The notes: generated by a model not told the origin, from the sequence alone. DNA of 64,000 bases from an uncultured Bacteroidales bacterium (GCA_900318085.1 ONJF01000002.1:205561-269560), one strand, 5' to 3'; shown: positions 38,355 through 47,262, counted from the stretch's first letter. Numbers and translations: made by a program.

Positions 38355-39125
38355 ATGAAAAAACTCTCATTAGTCTTATTGGCCATGTTGGCCTTTTCAT
38401 TCATGGGGTGTCAGGGATGGCTAAATACCGACGACCCTACCCCAGAACCGGAGCCCGAGCCCAATCCGGAAGTGGAGGCTGTGATTACACTCGAAGAAAC
38501 TTCAGTTGTCCTGCATAGTGGTGACACCTGCCAGATTCAAGCCGAGTGCGAGTTTCCCATCACATATTCAAGTGAGAATGAGTACTATGCAACGGTATCA
38601 GAAGAAGGTCTGGTGACTGCGAATTTTGTGGGCGCCACTACCATCAACCTTGAGGCGGAAGGTGACTCTAAAACCTTTGAGGTGACGATTGAGCCGGTAA
38701 GCAACCTGTATCCCGAACCCGAAATCGAAATCGGCATGTCAAAGGATTCCATTATTGGAATATTTGGCGAGCCGGTTGTTGAAGAAGATGGAATATTGGG
38801 ATTCACCGACTATTCAGAGAATGTCACGATGTTAATGGTCATGATTGACGAGGAAGACCTCGTGACCGACTATGCTGTCATCTTGGAAACGAGCTTTGAA
38901 GAGGAGCTGGATACATTCCTTGGGGAGAGATACCTGTTTGTCCAGGAACAGGAAGGTATGAAGATCTATATCAACGCCCTGTCTATAGAAGAAACCTCGA
39001 TGCTCATCGGATCGCAAAATGTTGAAGGCGAATTCTTGATGGCCATCTATACTAGCTATTCTGAAGAAGAAGCTAAAGGGAAAGCCGAAAGCTTTAAGGC
39101 TATTTTGAAAGCTTTGGGCAAGTAA
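38355..39125 (+). CDS. lipoprotein with BIG2-like Ig domain
   Basis: A 256-residue protein with lipobox SFMGC (Cys ~19), an acidic Pro/Glu linker (DDPTPEPEPEPNPEVE), a bacterial Ig-like (BIG2-type) domain (~42-115, VITLEETSVVLHSGDTCQIQA and ATVSEEGLVTANFVGATTI) and a C-terminal acidic domain (IEIGMSKDSIIGIFGEPV) of no known family, in which GMSKDSIIGIFGEP looks like an SmpA/OmlA-type motif. It is predicted to sit on the outer membrane, in keeping with the Pro-rich spacer. Function unknown. It is followed by a clear terminator. Confidence 0.8.
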   Translation: MKKLSLVLLAMLAFSFMGCQGWLNTDDPTPEPEPEPNPEVEAVITLEETSVVLHSGDTCQIQAECEFPITYSSENEYYATVSEEGLVTANFVGATTINLEAEGDSKTFEVTIEPVSNLYPEPEIEIGMSKDSIIGIFGEPVVEEDGILGFTDYSENVTMLMVMIDEEDLVTDYAVILETSFEEELDTFLGERYLFVQEQEGMKIYINALSIEETSMLIGSQNVEGEFLMAIYTSYSEEEAKGKAESFKAILKALGK

Positions 39126-39146
39126 AGTATAATAGTAAATGAAAAG

Positions 39147-39178
39147 AACCGGTGGGGCGACTTGCTCCGCCGGTTTTT
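39147..39178 (+). terminator. rho-independent terminator
   Basis: A 9-bp stem (AACCGGTGG ... CCGCCGGTT, one G-U pair) runs into TTTTT, 21 bases after the lipoprotein stop. It lies immediately before the next gene's start. Confidence 0.85.
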
Positions 39179-39184
39179 ATGCAA

Positions 39185-39682
39185 ATGGCTAAAATCAACA
39201 AAACCAACGCCTGCCGCATCCTCGACCAGAAGGGGATTGCCTATGAACTGATACCCTACGAGGTGGACGAGAACGACCTCGGTGCGCAGCATATCGCTGA
39301 CCAACTAGGCGAGGACATCGACCAAGTGTTCAAAACCTTGGTGCTGAAAGGCGATAAGATCGGGTATTTCGTCTGCGTCATCCCAGGCAACGACGAACTT
39401 GACCTGAAGAAGACCGCCAAGGCCACGGGCAACAAGAGCTGCGACCTCATCCCGATGAAGGAATTGTTGCCGCTCACAGGTTACATTCGTGGCGGTTGTT
39501 CGCCCGTGGGCATGAAGAAACAATTTCCTACCTTCATCCACGAGACCTGCGAGTTGTTTGACTACATCTATGTCAGCGCGGGTGTGCGGGGCTTGCAGTT
39601 CAAGCTCAATCCCATGGACTTGATTCAGGTGGTGGACATGACCATTGCCGATTTGACCATCTTTGAATTGGGGCAGAAATGA
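39185..39682 (+). CDS. ybaK: YbaK/EbsC-family Cys-tRNA(Pro) deacylase
   Basis: A 165-residue trans-editing protein of the YbaK type that hydrolyses Cys mis-attached to tRNA-Pro. Family landmarks are KINKTNACRILDQKGIAYE, DQVFKTLVLKGDK, DLKKTAKATGNKS, GYIRGGCSPVGMKK and FPTFIHE. The start is ATG 39185 (MAKINKTN), because upstream candidates lie within the terminator hairpin. Its stop codon overlaps the start of the next gene by 4 bases (ATGA), so the two are translationally coupled. Confidence 0.92.
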   Translation: MAKINKTNACRILDQKGIAYELIPYEVDENDLGAQHIADQLGEDIDQVFKTLVLKGDKIGYFVCVIPGNDELDLKKTAKATGNKSCDLIPMKELLPLTGYIRGGCSPVGMKKQFPTFIHETCELFDYIYVSAGVRGLQFKLNPMDLIQVVDMTIADLTIFELGQK

Positions 39683-40173
39683 GTTACACCATCCGCAAAT
39701 CGACTTTAGCCGACCTGCCCGTCATCCTCAACCTTCGCGACCAAGCGCGCGAAATCATGCGTAGCTATGGCAACACCTTTCAGTGGCCAGACGGTTATCC
39801 CCGCGACGATATGTTTAGGAAAGACATCGAATTGGGCGGCAGTCATGTCATGCTTGACGAGAGGGGAGATGTGGTCGGCACATTCGCCCTGTTGCCCAGC
39901 CCCGAGGTGACTTACAATGTCATCTATGACGGTCAATGGCTGGATGACGAGCCCTACTATGTCATCCACCGCATCGCTAGCACGCCTGGCTCGCATGGCA
40001 TCTTGGACGCGCTTTTGGACTATTGCGAAAGCCAAGTGCGCAATATCCGCATCGACACGCATGAGGCCAACATCATTATGCGCAAAGGATTGGAAAAGCA
40101 TGGCTACCAGTATTGTGGCATCATCCACCTCTTGGATGGCAACGAGCGTTTGGCCTTCCAGAAAAGACTATAA
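39679..40173 (+). CDS. GNAT-family N-acetyltransferase
   Basis: A 164-residue acetyl-CoA-dependent acetyltransferase of the GNAT superfamily. The opening YTIRKSTLADLPVILNLRDQAREIM and the segment ERGDVVGTFALLPSPE fit the N-terminal half. The acetyl-CoA site region (ASTPGSHGILDALLDYCE) lacks a perfect Q/RxxGxG/A motif but is in the right place. The C-terminal IRIDTHEANIIMRKGLEKHGYQYCGII is typical. The substrate cannot be inferred. It overlaps ybaK by 4 bases and ends before a large palindromic element. Confidence 0.88.
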   Translation: MSYTIRKSTLADLPVILNLRDQAREIMRSYGNTFQWPDGYPRDDMFRKDIELGGSHVMLDERGDVVGTFALLPSPEVTYNVIYDGQWLDDEPYYVIHRIASTPGSHGILDALLDYCESQVRNIRIDTHEANIIMRKGLEKHGYQYCGIIHLLDGNERLAFQKRL

Positions 40174-40209
40174 CATTCTTCTCCAGGGCAAGTAACCTTT
40201 ACACCCTCG

Positions 40210-40299
40210 CCGTCATCGCGGACTCGATCCGCGATCTCCTAAAGAAAGGGACAATCCCTTTTCATCAGGAGATGGCGGATCCTTGTCCGCCATGACGGT
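40210..40299. repeat. REP-like inverted repeat, GTCATCGCGGACT family
   Basis: Imperfect arms 40210-40240 and 40267-40299 (CCGTCAT-n-GCGGAC ... ATCTCCT) each contain their own palindrome, with an inner AAAGGGA-caa-TCCCTTT hairpin (40245-40261) between them. It lies between the GNAT gene and the convergent AI-2E permease gene. A related half copy is at 51338-51365. Confidence 0.85.
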
Positions 40300-40334
40300 C
40301 TAATGGTGGCGTTGTATCCCCTATCGGAAATTTT

Positions 40335-41492
40335 TCAATCAATATTTTCTATAATCTTATCCTCCTCACTCAAGTCGGGCACTAACCGTTGGATAATCTT
40401 GTAACGGTAGAAGAACCGGATGGCGACGACACGCACCACTGTATATGCCGGGATGGCCACAAGCATCCCGATCGTGCCGCCGATGTGGCCTGCCATGAGC
40501 AACACGATGAAGATCTCCAAAGGATGTGCCTTGATGCTCGTCGAATAGATGAGCGGTTGATAGATGAAGTTGTCGATGAGCTGGGCCGTGAGCATGATGG
40601 CCAAGATGATGAGGGCAAAGACCCACACGTTGACATCCAAGCCAGCCCCCACACCGAGTTTCAAGACGATGCCGAACACCACCCCGATGACCTCGCCGAT
40701 GATGGGGCCTACATAAGGAATCACATTGAGAAGACCTGCGATGAAGGCGATGCCGATGGCATAGCTGAAGTCGAGGCGGGCGATGAGCCATAGGCCGAGG
40801 AAGTCGATCAAGGCCACACCAATCATCTCGATGAGGAGACCGACGAAATAACGCGAAAGCAGTTCCTTGATCTCGTTCAAGGTCTTGTTCAAGGTCAGCT
40901 CGTGCTTGTCGGGGACCAACGCGCAGATGATGCGGTCGAAAAGCCCCTCTTCCTTGATGAAGAAGAACGAGATGAAGGTCACGGAGAACAAGGCGACGAA
41001 AAGGTCGACTACCAATGAGGCTACCGATCCCACAATGCCACCCACCTTGCCGAAGTCGACCAGCTCCTGGACTTTCTGTATGAGGAGTGCCGCAATGTCG
41101 AAGTCGGGGTCGAGGTTGGGAAACACGCCGATGAACCATTGGTTTACCTTCTCGATGGGGTTGGGACCAACAGTGGAAGTGCTCCCCAAGGCCGAGGCAT
41201 CGCGTATGATATTGGATATCAAGGGAATCATTTGGGTGACAATCAAGACCAGAAACGCGATGATGACCAGGATGGTCAGGATGGCCAGGAGCCAGTCGGG
41301 TGCCGACTTCCCCTTGATCTTGATACGCCTCAACAGCTTCATCACAGGACGCCCGATGAGCGACACCACGAAAGCCGCAATGATGTAGATCAAGACATTT
41401 TTGAAATAAAGGCATAGAGCTAAAATAATGGCCAGTCCGCCTAGTTTGATGATGTAACCCGCTAATCTATCGGTGTTTCGCTCGTTCTCCAT
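40335..41492 (-). CDS. AI-2E family transporter (TqsA/PerM-like permease)
   Basis: A 385-residue inner-membrane protein with about eight hydrophobic helices. An N-terminal pair is at ~12-45 (GGLAIILALCLYFKNVLIYIIAAFVVSLIGRP). Next come a soluble segment (~90-150), a middle helix pair, and the C-terminal helices with the family signature FIAGLLNVIPYVGPIIGEVIG and NFIYQPLIYSTSIKAHPLEIF. Members export AI-2, auxin-like or other small molecules, or move sodium; the substrate here is unknown. It is expressed from a minus-strand -7 box at 41519-41526. Confidence 0.93.
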   Translation of the reverse strand: MENERNTDRLAGYIIKLGGLAIILALCLYFKNVLIYIIAAFVVSLIGRPVMKLLRRIKIKGKSAPDWLLAILTILVIIAFLVLIVTQMIPLISNIIRDASALGSTSTVGPNPIEKVNQWFIGVFPNLDPDFDIAALLIQKVQELVDFGKVGGIVGSVASLVVDLFVALFSVTFISFFFIKEEGLFDRIICALVPDKHELTLNKTLNEIKELLSRYFVGLLIEMIGVALIDFLGLWLIARLDFSYAIGIAFIAGLLNVIPYVGPIIGEVIGVVFGIVLKLGVGAGLDVNVWVFALIILAIMLTAQLIDNFIYQPLIYSTSIKAHPLEIFIVLLMAGHIGGTIGMLVAIPAYTVVRVVAIRFFYRYKIIQRLVPDLSEEDKIIENID

Positions 41493-41518
41493 TGGTTTTT
41501 CGTTTGGGTTTTGTGGTA

Positions 41519-41526
41519 CAAAAATA
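41519..41526 (-). promoter_or_regulatory. -7 promoter box for AI-2E permease
   Basis: TATTTTTG on the minus strand, 26 bases before the permease ATG. It is divergent from the lytic transglycosylase box 32 bases away. Confidence 0.6.
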
Positions 41527-41557
41527 GTTTTTTTCTCTCTTTGTATATGATTTTTGG

Positions 41558-41565
41558 TATTTTTG
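41558..41565 (+). promoter_or_regulatory. -7 promoter box for lytic transglycosylase
   Basis: TATTTTTG fits TAnnTTTG, 48 bases before the ATG at 41614. Confidence 0.6.
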
Positions 41566-41613
41566 CGTTCGCTTAAAAATAAGTCTCACCAAATCTATTA
41601 AAAACACAACCCA

Positions 41614-43161
41614 ATGAAGCGCATCTCTTTCATCGTATTCCTGTCCCTCTTTGCCTTCACTACCCTGACGGCTCAAAACTATGTCCCTTCTGCACCCAAT
41701 GCCGACACCATTGACACCGCGACCGACGACCAGCGTATCCACGACTTGAACTCTGGCAAGGCCGTCGTCGAGGAGTCGACCGTGATGGAGATGCTCGACT
41801 TGGTGAGCACCCTCAGCACCACCAAGGACATCTATCTGGAGATCGACAGGGACGTTTGGAACAAGTATGGCTTCAAGGAGGGCGAGGTGCCTTATTACGA
41901 CGACAGCGTCTACATGCAACGCATCCAGACGTTGGCTTACGAGACTTCCATGCCCTTGACGTTCAATGCGCACGTCAAGTCGTTCATCGACCTCTATGCC
42001 AATCGCCGTCGTCAACAGTCGAGCCGCATGTTGGGCCTCTCCTACGTCTATTTCCCGATGTTCGAGCAATACCTTTCGCAATATAACTTACCTTTGGAAC
42101 TCAAGTACTTGGCCATGGTAGAGTCGGCCCTGAACCCCACCGCAGGCTCCAAAGCCGGCGCCAAGGGCCTGTGGCAGTTCATGCGTGGCACGGGCTCCGA
42201 ATACGGCTTGAGGGTCAGCTCGTTGGTCGACGAACGCTTCGACCCCGAGAAGGAGACTGTGGCCGCCTGCCAATACCTGCAGAGCCTCTATGCCCGCTAT
42301 GGCGATTGGTTCCTCGTGTTGGCTGCCTACAACTCGGGTCCTGGTACGGTCAACAAGGCCATCCTGCGCGCTGGTGGTGTCAAGAACTACTGGGCCATCT
42401 GGCCTTACCTGCCCGCCGAGACGCGTGGCTATGTCCCCGCCTTTATCGCCGTCACCTACCTGATGAACTACGCCCCCGAGCATAACCTCTATCCCATGAA
42501 CCCAGGCCTGCTGATGCATGGCACCGACACCGTTTCGGTGCGCAATCGCGTGGCCTTTGACCAAATCAACGAATGCATCGGCGTGCCCATGGAAGACCTC
42601 CGTTTCTTCAACCCGCAATACACCAAGGGCATCATCCCTGGAACGCCAGAATACCCTTATGAATTGCGTATGCCCACCAAATACACGCTTCGCTTCGTCC
42701 AACTTGAAGACAGCATCTACAACTACGTGAGCAAGGCCGAGCAGGTGCGCGAGATTATCGAAGAGAAGGTGGAGACCGTCAGCGACAGCTTCATCCACAC
42801 CGTCAAGAAAGGCGAGAGCCTCGGCAGCATCGCACGCAAACATCACTGCACGGTGGCCAACCTCAAGAAATGGAACCACCTCAAGCGTGAGACCATACGC
42901 CCTGGACAGAAACTCACCATCTACCGTTCGGGCGCGCCTATGGCCCAGGTGAAGAGCAATAACGATACGAAGAGCAGCAAGGGCTCCAAAAGCTCATCAG
43001 GAGGCTCGAAGCAGTCAGTCAAGACCCATACCGTCAAGAGAGGGGAGACCCTCAGCTCCATCGCACGCAAATATGGTTGCACCGTCAAGGAAATCAAGAA
43101 ATGGAACAACATGAAGAGCGACAAGGTGCAAGCTGGACAGAAACTGAAGATCAAGAAGTAA
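41614..43161 (+). CDS. LysM-containing membrane-bound lytic transglycosylase (MltD type)
   Basis: A 515-residue periplasmic enzyme that cleaves peptidoglycan glycan strands to 1,6-anhydro products. Signal peptide ~1-21 (TTLTAQ, no lipobox). SLT goose-lysozyme-like domain ~150-290 with the catalytic Glu170 in YLAMVESALNPTAGSKAGAKG and GLWQFM following. Two LysM domains at ~394-438 (HTVKKGESLGSIARKHHC) and ~471-514 (HTVKRGETLSSIARKYGC) bind glycan and are separated by a Ser/Lys/Gly linker (~445-470). The domain order is that of MltD. It is probably monocistronic, followed by an inverted repeat. Confidence 0.95.
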   Translation: MKRISFIVFLSLFAFTTLTAQNYVPSAPNADTIDTATDDQRIHDLNSGKAVVEESTVMEMLDLVSTLSTTKDIYLEIDRDVWNKYGFKEGEVPYYDDSVYMQRIQTLAYETSMPLTFNAHVKSFIDLYANRRRQQSSRMLGLSYVYFPMFEQYLSQYNLPLELKYLAMVESALNPTAGSKAGAKGLWQFMRGTGSEYGLRVSSLVDERFDPEKETVAACQYLQSLYARYGDWFLVLAAYNSGPGTVNKAILRAGGVKNYWAIWPYLPAETRGYVPAFIAVTYLMNYAPEHNLYPMNPGLLMHGTDTVSVRNRVAFDQINECIGVPMEDLRFFNPQYTKGIIPGTPEYPYELRMPTKYTLRFVQLEDSIYNYVSKAEQVREIIEEKVETVSDSFIHTVKKGESLGSIARKHHCTVANLKKWNHLKRETIRPGQKLTIYRSGAPMAQVKSNNDTKSSKGSKSSSGGSKQSVKTHTVKRGETLSSIARKYGCTVKEIKKWNNMKSDKVQAGQKLKIKK

Positions 43162-43166
43162 TACCA

Positions 43167-43230
43167 AGGTCCCTGAGCTCGTCGAAGGGCCGACCGCTAA
43201 AGAACGGCCTTTCGTCGGGCTCGGGGACCT
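43167..43230. repeat. REP-like inverted repeat, TTCGACGAGCTCAGG family
   Basis: 26-base arms 43167-43192 and 43205-43230 match at 22 positions, with a 12-base loop. It begins 6 bases after the transglycosylase stop. The arm word (CCTGAGCTCGTCGAAGG) is related to that in the element at 54157-54229. Confidence 0.85.
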
Positions 43231-43272
43231 GCAGATTACCATAACGAAAACACTTTCAAAAACATTAATATC

Positions 43273-44283
43273 ATGAAAAACTATTTGAAAATCGCAGCAT
43301 TCATCCTCATGGTTGGCCTGATGGCCTCATGCGACGATGGAGCGAGATCCAACCGCAAAGACCGTTCGGTGGGTGGTACCTCCGAGATTCTGGTCGTCAC
43401 CCAAAACCCCGATCAGTGGGACGGCCGCATCGGCGACTCGATCCGTCACTTCTTCCTCGACTACCAATATGGGCTGCCGCAGCCCGAGTCGCGCAATGAG
43501 TTGGCCCACGTCACCACGCAGGGCTTCTCCGACATGTTCAAAAAGCACAAGTGTATTCTCGAAGTCGAGATCAATCCGAACCTCGAGAAGGCCATGGCCG
43601 AGACCTCGGAGAACGCTGTGGCTGCACCGCAGCGCTATGTGAAGATTAGCGCGCCCAGCATCACCGCCTGGGTCGAGTATTTCGACCGCAACAAGGAGGT
43701 ATACAAACAGTGGTACGACAAGGTGGAGCGCGAGCGCATCCTCAACTTCTTCCGTCCCGATGTCGATGCCGACATTGTCAATGCCATCGTCAAGAAGTTC
43801 GGCTTCAAGCTCACCGTGCCGCAGGGTTTCTATATCGCCAAGAATGAGCCCAACTTTATGTGGCTCCGCAAGGAACTCGAGAAATCGAGCGCCGACATCG
43901 TCATCTACCAGATGCCTTACAAAGACACGCTCCAGTTTGAGACGCCCAGCCTCGTGGCCATGCGCAACATGATGGAGGGACAATACATCCCTGGTCCGTC
44001 GGAAGGCTCGTTCATGGGTACCGAGACGGAGTTTGTGCCGCCTTTGGTGACCACCGTGAAGGACTATCCTGCTGGTTATGCCAAGGAGATGCGCGGCATG
44101 TGGAAGGTGGAGAATGACTACATGGGTGGTCCCTTCGTGGCCTACACCTTCGCCGACAGTCGCACGGGTAATCTCGTCACAGTGGAAGGCTTTTACTACG
44201 AGCCCAACCAGAAGAAACGCACGCCGTTGCTCCAGCTCGAGTCCATCGCCTACAGCCTGAAGTTCGTGGAACCTGAAGAATAA
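43273..44283 (+). CDS. DUF4837 family lipoprotein
   Basis: A 336-residue lipoprotein with lipobox LMASC (Cys ~20). The mature chain begins GGTSEILVVTQNPDQWDGRIGDSIR and continues with PQPESRNELAHVT and FGFKLTVPQGFYIAKNEPNFMWLRKE, which match my memory of the Bacteroidota-specific DUF4837 family. It is predicted to be periplasmic or outer-membrane anchored. Its function is not known. It faces the CPBP protease gene, whose stop is only 12 bases away, so the two transcripts converge tightly. Confidence 0.85.
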   Translation: MKNYLKIAAFILMVGLMASCDDGARSNRKDRSVGGTSEILVVTQNPDQWDGRIGDSIRHFFLDYQYGLPQPESRNELAHVTTQGFSDMFKKHKCILEVEINPNLEKAMAETSENAVAAPQRYVKISAPSITAWVEYFDRNKEVYKQWYDKVERERILNFFRPDVDADIVNAIVKKFGFKLTVPQGFYIAKNEPNFMWLRKELEKSSADIVIYQMPYKDTLQFETPSLVAMRNMMEGQYIPGPSEGSFMGTETEFVPPLVTTVKDYPAGYAKEMRGMWKVENDYMGGPFVAYTFADSRTGNLVTVEGFYYEPNQKKRTPLLQLESIAYSLKFVEPEE

Positions 44284-44295
44284 AAGGGTCTCGCC

Positions 44296-45162
44296 TCAAT
44301 TTTTAATCCTTGCCTGCCCCTTCTTCCAACAACACCATACGATGAGCGCCACCGTGACAACGGCACTGGCAATGAGAACCCATGTGTTTTGCGCTTCACC
44401 GAAATGGTCGACATCGACATTGATGATACCCTTGTGGTTGAGGTAATACACCACCACGGCACTGCCGTTGTTGAGGAAATGCATCAACATGCAGGTCCAA
44501 AGTGAACCACTGGTATAGAAGAGGTAGCCCAGCAGCATGCCGAGGAACATACGTGGCAGGAAGCCATAGAACTGGAAGTGGATGAACGAGAAAATGGCGG
44601 CCGAGAGCAGGATGGCGACATGCGGGTTCATCCTGCGCGTCAGCCCCTGTTGCAACACGCCACGGAAGGTGAGCTCCTCGCCGATGGCAGGGATCAAGGC
44701 GATGACCACCAAGTTGAACAGCAAGCCCCCAATGGTGTCGACCTTGAGCATCTGCTCGGTGGCGGCGGCAGCGGTCTCCTCCAAGGCCTTCAACATATCC
44801 TCGAGCGTTTGGAGCGCACCGCTCAGTTTCATATTCTCGTTCCATACCGTCAGCTGGTTGGTGACGGGCATCGAGACGAACATCACCGCGATGCCGGCGA
44901 GGAGAAACAACAGCCACGGCTTGTTGATGCTGCGAAAGCCCAAGTCACGCATCTGGTGTTCCTTGCGTGTGACGAAATAATAGACGATGGGGGGCACGAC
45001 AAACATCATGATGGAGCTGATGCCCTGTCCGATTTTCAAGCCCGTGTCGCCCATCAGCATGAAAACGGCGCTTGCTGCCACCCCAATCAAGCCGCTGACC
45101 AATAGAATCACCAGGAAGATGAGGATCCTGATTCCCGTGGATTGTTTCAAGTTCTCTGACAT
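44296..45162 (-). CDS. CPBP-family intramembrane metalloprotease (Abi/Rce1-like)
   Basis: A 288-residue multi-pass membrane protein from ATG 45162 (MSENLKQSTG); a longer frame to 45228 crosses the promoter box and was rejected. The catalytic motif GEELTFRGVLQQGL holds Glu162-Glu163 and Arg167. The second motif FSFIHFQFYGF holds His195, and MHFLNN near His228 completes the Abi pattern. CPBP proteins include CAAX prenyl proteases and bacteriocin-immunity proteins. No bacteriocin or CAAX substrate lies nearby, so the role is open. Confidence 0.92.
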   Translation of the reverse strand: MSENLKQSTGIRILIFLVILLVSGLIGVAASAVFMLMGDTGLKIGQGISSIMMFVVPPIVYYFVTRKEHQMRDLGFRSINKPWLLFLLAGIAVMFVSMPVTNQLTVWNENMKLSGALQTLEDMLKALEETAAAATEQMLKVDTIGGLLFNLVVIALIPAIGEELTFRGVLQQGLTRRMNPHVAILLSAAIFSFIHFQFYGFLPRMFLGMLLGYLFYTSGSLWTCMLMHFLNNGSAVVVYYLNHKGIINVDVDHFGEAQNTWVLIASAVVTVALIVWCCWKKGQARIKN

Positions 45163-45185
45163 GGTAAAGGGTTTTATTTTTGCTG

Positions 45186-45193
45186 CAAAGATA
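45186..45193 (-). promoter_or_regulatory. -7 promoter box for CPBP protease gene
   Basis: TATCTTTG on the minus strand, 23 bases before the ATG at 45162. Confidence 0.6.
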
Positions 45194-45202
45194 CACTTTT
45201 TG

Positions 45203-45210
45203 TAATTTTG
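45203..45210 (+). promoter_or_regulatory. -7 promoter box, divergent, possibly for dusB
   Basis: TAATTTTG fits TAnnTTTG. It lies 202 bases before the dusB start, giving a long leader that contains no obvious structure, so assignment to dusB is tentative. Confidence 0.4.
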
Positions 45211-45412
45211 CAGTTGAAATATTGACAAACTACAGATTACACAGATGAAACAGAAGACGGTTCAAGAAATCAAGTGCGCAAACGCTCGATAAATACAGAT
45301 TTCATCGGTGAAACCCATCTGTATCAATCCGCAACAAAGTTGCCAAATTCTTTCTGTAACAAATCAGTGAAATCTGTACAATCTGTAGTTATTATAAATA
45401 TAAATTTTAGCT

Positions 45413-46387
45413 ATGTACCAACTCGCCCACCTCGAATTCGACCATTATCCCTTGCTCCTCGCTCCGATGGAGGACGTGTCGGACCCGCCGTTTCGCTATG
45501 TCTGTAAACTCTTTGGCGCCGATGTGGTCTACTCGGAGTTTATCTCCGCCGACGGTCTTATCCGCGACTCGGTGAAGAGCATCAAGAAACTTGATTTTGA
45601 GGAGTTTGAGCGACCTGTAGGCATCCAAATTTTCGGCAACGCTGTTGATCCTATGGTGGAGGCGGCGCGCTATGCCGAGACGGCCCACCCTGACATCATC
45701 GACATCAATTTCGGCTGTCCGGTGAAGAAGGTAGCCTCAAAAGGCGCAGGTTCGGGCATCATGAACGACATCCCCAAGATGGTGGCCATCACCAAGGCCG
45801 TGGTGGAGGCGGTGAAGACCCCTGTGACGGTGAAGACCCGCCTCGGCTACGATGACGCGCACCGCGAGATCGTCGACATCGCCGAACGCCTGCAGGACGT
45901 GGGCATCGCCGCCTTGACCATACACGGCCGCCTGCGCACCACCAAATACAGCGAGCCCGCTGATTGGACCTTAATAGGTGCGGTAAAAAACAATCCTCGC
46001 ATGCACATCCCTATCATCGGCAATGGTGATGTGGTGGATGGGCCCTCTGCGAAACACTATAAAGACACCTATGGCGTGGATGGACTGATGATTGGTCGCG
46101 CCACCTATGGCAATCCTTGGATTTTCAAACAGATAAGGCATTATTTGGAGACGGGGGAGGAGCTGTCCTTACCCGATGTGAAGGAACGCGTGCGCGTTAG
46201 CAAGATACAATTGCAACGTTCAGTGGAGTGGAAAGGAGAGCATATCGCCCTGCTGGAAATCCGTAAGCACTGGGCCTCTTATTTCAAGGGATTACCCAAC
46301 TTCAAGCCATTCAAGATGCGACTGATGGAGACGCTGGAGGTGGAGGAGGTTTATAAAATATTGAACGAAATAGAAAACTATTATTAG
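45413..46387 (+). CDS. dusB: tRNA-dihydrouridine synthase, DusB type
   Basis: A 324-residue FMN enzyme that reduces uridines in the tRNA D-loop with NADPH. The TIM-barrel opening LLLAPMEDVSDPPFR, the catalytic Cys102 in DINFGCPVKKVASKGAGSG, TIHGRLRTTKYSEPADW, IPIIGNGDV and GLMIGRATYGNPWIF are all present. The N-terminal strand and the length suit the DusB group. It ends inside a 129-base repeat element whose first bases include the stop codon. Confidence 0.95.
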   Translation: MYQLAHLEFDHYPLLLAPMEDVSDPPFRYVCKLFGADVVYSEFISADGLIRDSVKSIKKLDFEEFERPVGIQIFGNAVDPMVEAARYAETAHPDIIDINFGCPVKKVASKGAGSGIMNDIPKMVAITKAVVEAVKTPVTVKTRLGYDDAHREIVDIAERLQDVGIAALTIHGRLRTTKYSEPADWTLIGAVKNNPRMHIPIIGNGDVVDGPSAKHYKDTYGVDGLMIGRATYGNPWIFKQIRHYLETGEELSLPDVKERVRVSKIQLQRSVEWKGEHIALLEIRKHWASYFKGLPNFKPFKMRLMETLEVEEVYKILNEIENYY

Positions 46388-46514
46388 ATTCCCTTCGGGA
46401 ATGGAGTTTATCCAATTGTTTAAATGGGCGGCGGCTTGAGACATCTACGATTTGTAAGTGTCATTAGCCGCCGCAGTGTACTATAAACGGTTTCGCCATT
46501 CCCGCAGGGAATCT
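46386..46514. repeat. 129-base element with palindromic terminal inverted repeats
   Basis: Terminal arms 46386-46404 and 46496-46514 (GATTCCC-tt/gc-GGGAAT type) are each palindromic themselves and match at 17 of 19. The interior has a second inverted pair CGGCGGCT ... AGCCGCCG (46429-46436, 46466-46473). The element fills the gap exactly between two convergent stop codons (dusB and the HAD gene). It looks like a small non-autonomous (MITE or BIME-like) unit. Confidence 0.85.
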
Positions 46515-47161
46515 CACGAAACCACTCCTTCCTTCAAAACCCCATTCTCAAACAGATTCCTCACCAATTCCTCCCTACTAATATGATAGGTATTGATGCC
46601 CAATGACTTGGCGACCTTAATGTTTTCAGCTGTGTCATCGATGAACAAAGTCTCTTCGGGCAGCAGGTGCTCGTGGTCGAGGATGAGTTCGAAGAAGCGT
46701 GGGTTGGGTTTTTCGAGATGTTCAGCGAAGGAGAAATACGACTTATTGAACAGTTCGTCAAACTCGTTGTAGCCAAAGCGCAGTTGCAAATCCCTGACAT
46801 AGAGGTCGTAATGGATTTCGTTGGAGTTGCTCATCAAGAAAATCTTATAGTGTTTCCGGATCTGTTCCAAGGCGGCGATGCGTTCGCGTGGAATGTCCAA
46901 CAGCATGGAGTTCCAAATCGAGTCGAATTTCTGGTCGGTCATTTTCTCTTGGCCGAGGATGGCTTTGGTTTTCTTGCGGAAGGTGGGGGCGGTGTAGATG
47001 CCAGTGTCGAATTTGCTCATGATGTCCATAAACTCCTTGGAATGAGCCAGTTCCGAAGTGCTGATACCCATTTTTTCGAGTTCTTTGTAGACAATGTTTT
47101 CGTCGATGTCGAGGACCACGCCGCCGAGGTCGAAGATGATGTTCTTGATTTTTGCGCTCAT
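46514..47161 (-). CDS. HAD-superfamily hydrolase (YihX-like phosphatase)
   Basis: A 215-residue cytoplasmic phosphatase from ATG 47161 (MSAKIKNIIFDLGG). Motif I IIFDLGGVVLDID carries the nucleophile Asp11 with Gly at the usual second Asp, as in the YihX branch. Motif II Ser is in LMSNSNE and the later motifs are ETLFIDDTAENI. Probable substrates are small sugar phosphates or nucleotides, undetermined. A start at 47215 would add 18 residues and was not preferred. Confidence 0.9.
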   Translation of the reverse strand: MSAKIKNIIFDLGGVVLDIDENIVYKELEKMGISTSELAHSKEFMDIMSKFDTGIYTAPTFRKKTKAILGQEKMTDQKFDSIWNSMLLDIPRERIAALEQIRKHYKIFLMSNSNEIHYDLYVRDLQLRFGYNEFDELFNKSYFSFAEHLEKPNPRFFELILDHEHLLPEETLFIDDTAENIKVAKSLGINTYHISREELVRNLFENGVLKEGVVS

Positions 47162-47199
47162 TTTTGATGAATTTTTCGGTCTAATTCGATGCAAAATTG

Positions 47200-47207
47200 T
47201 AAATTTG
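47200..47207 (+). promoter_or_regulatory. -7 promoter box for the tRNA
   Basis: TAAATTTG fits TAnnTTTG, 55 bases before the mature tRNA start. A small ACACT-GAAA-AGTGT hairpin lies between. Confidence 0.5.
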
Positions 47208-47262
47208 CAGCGCAAAAAGCAAGAAAAAACACTGAAAAGTGTGAATTTGCTTGGTTTTTTAC

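Noticed and set aside
40210-40299. CRISPR array or leader
   Set aside because: There is only one inverted pair with no evenly spaced direct repeats; it is a palindromic REP-like element.
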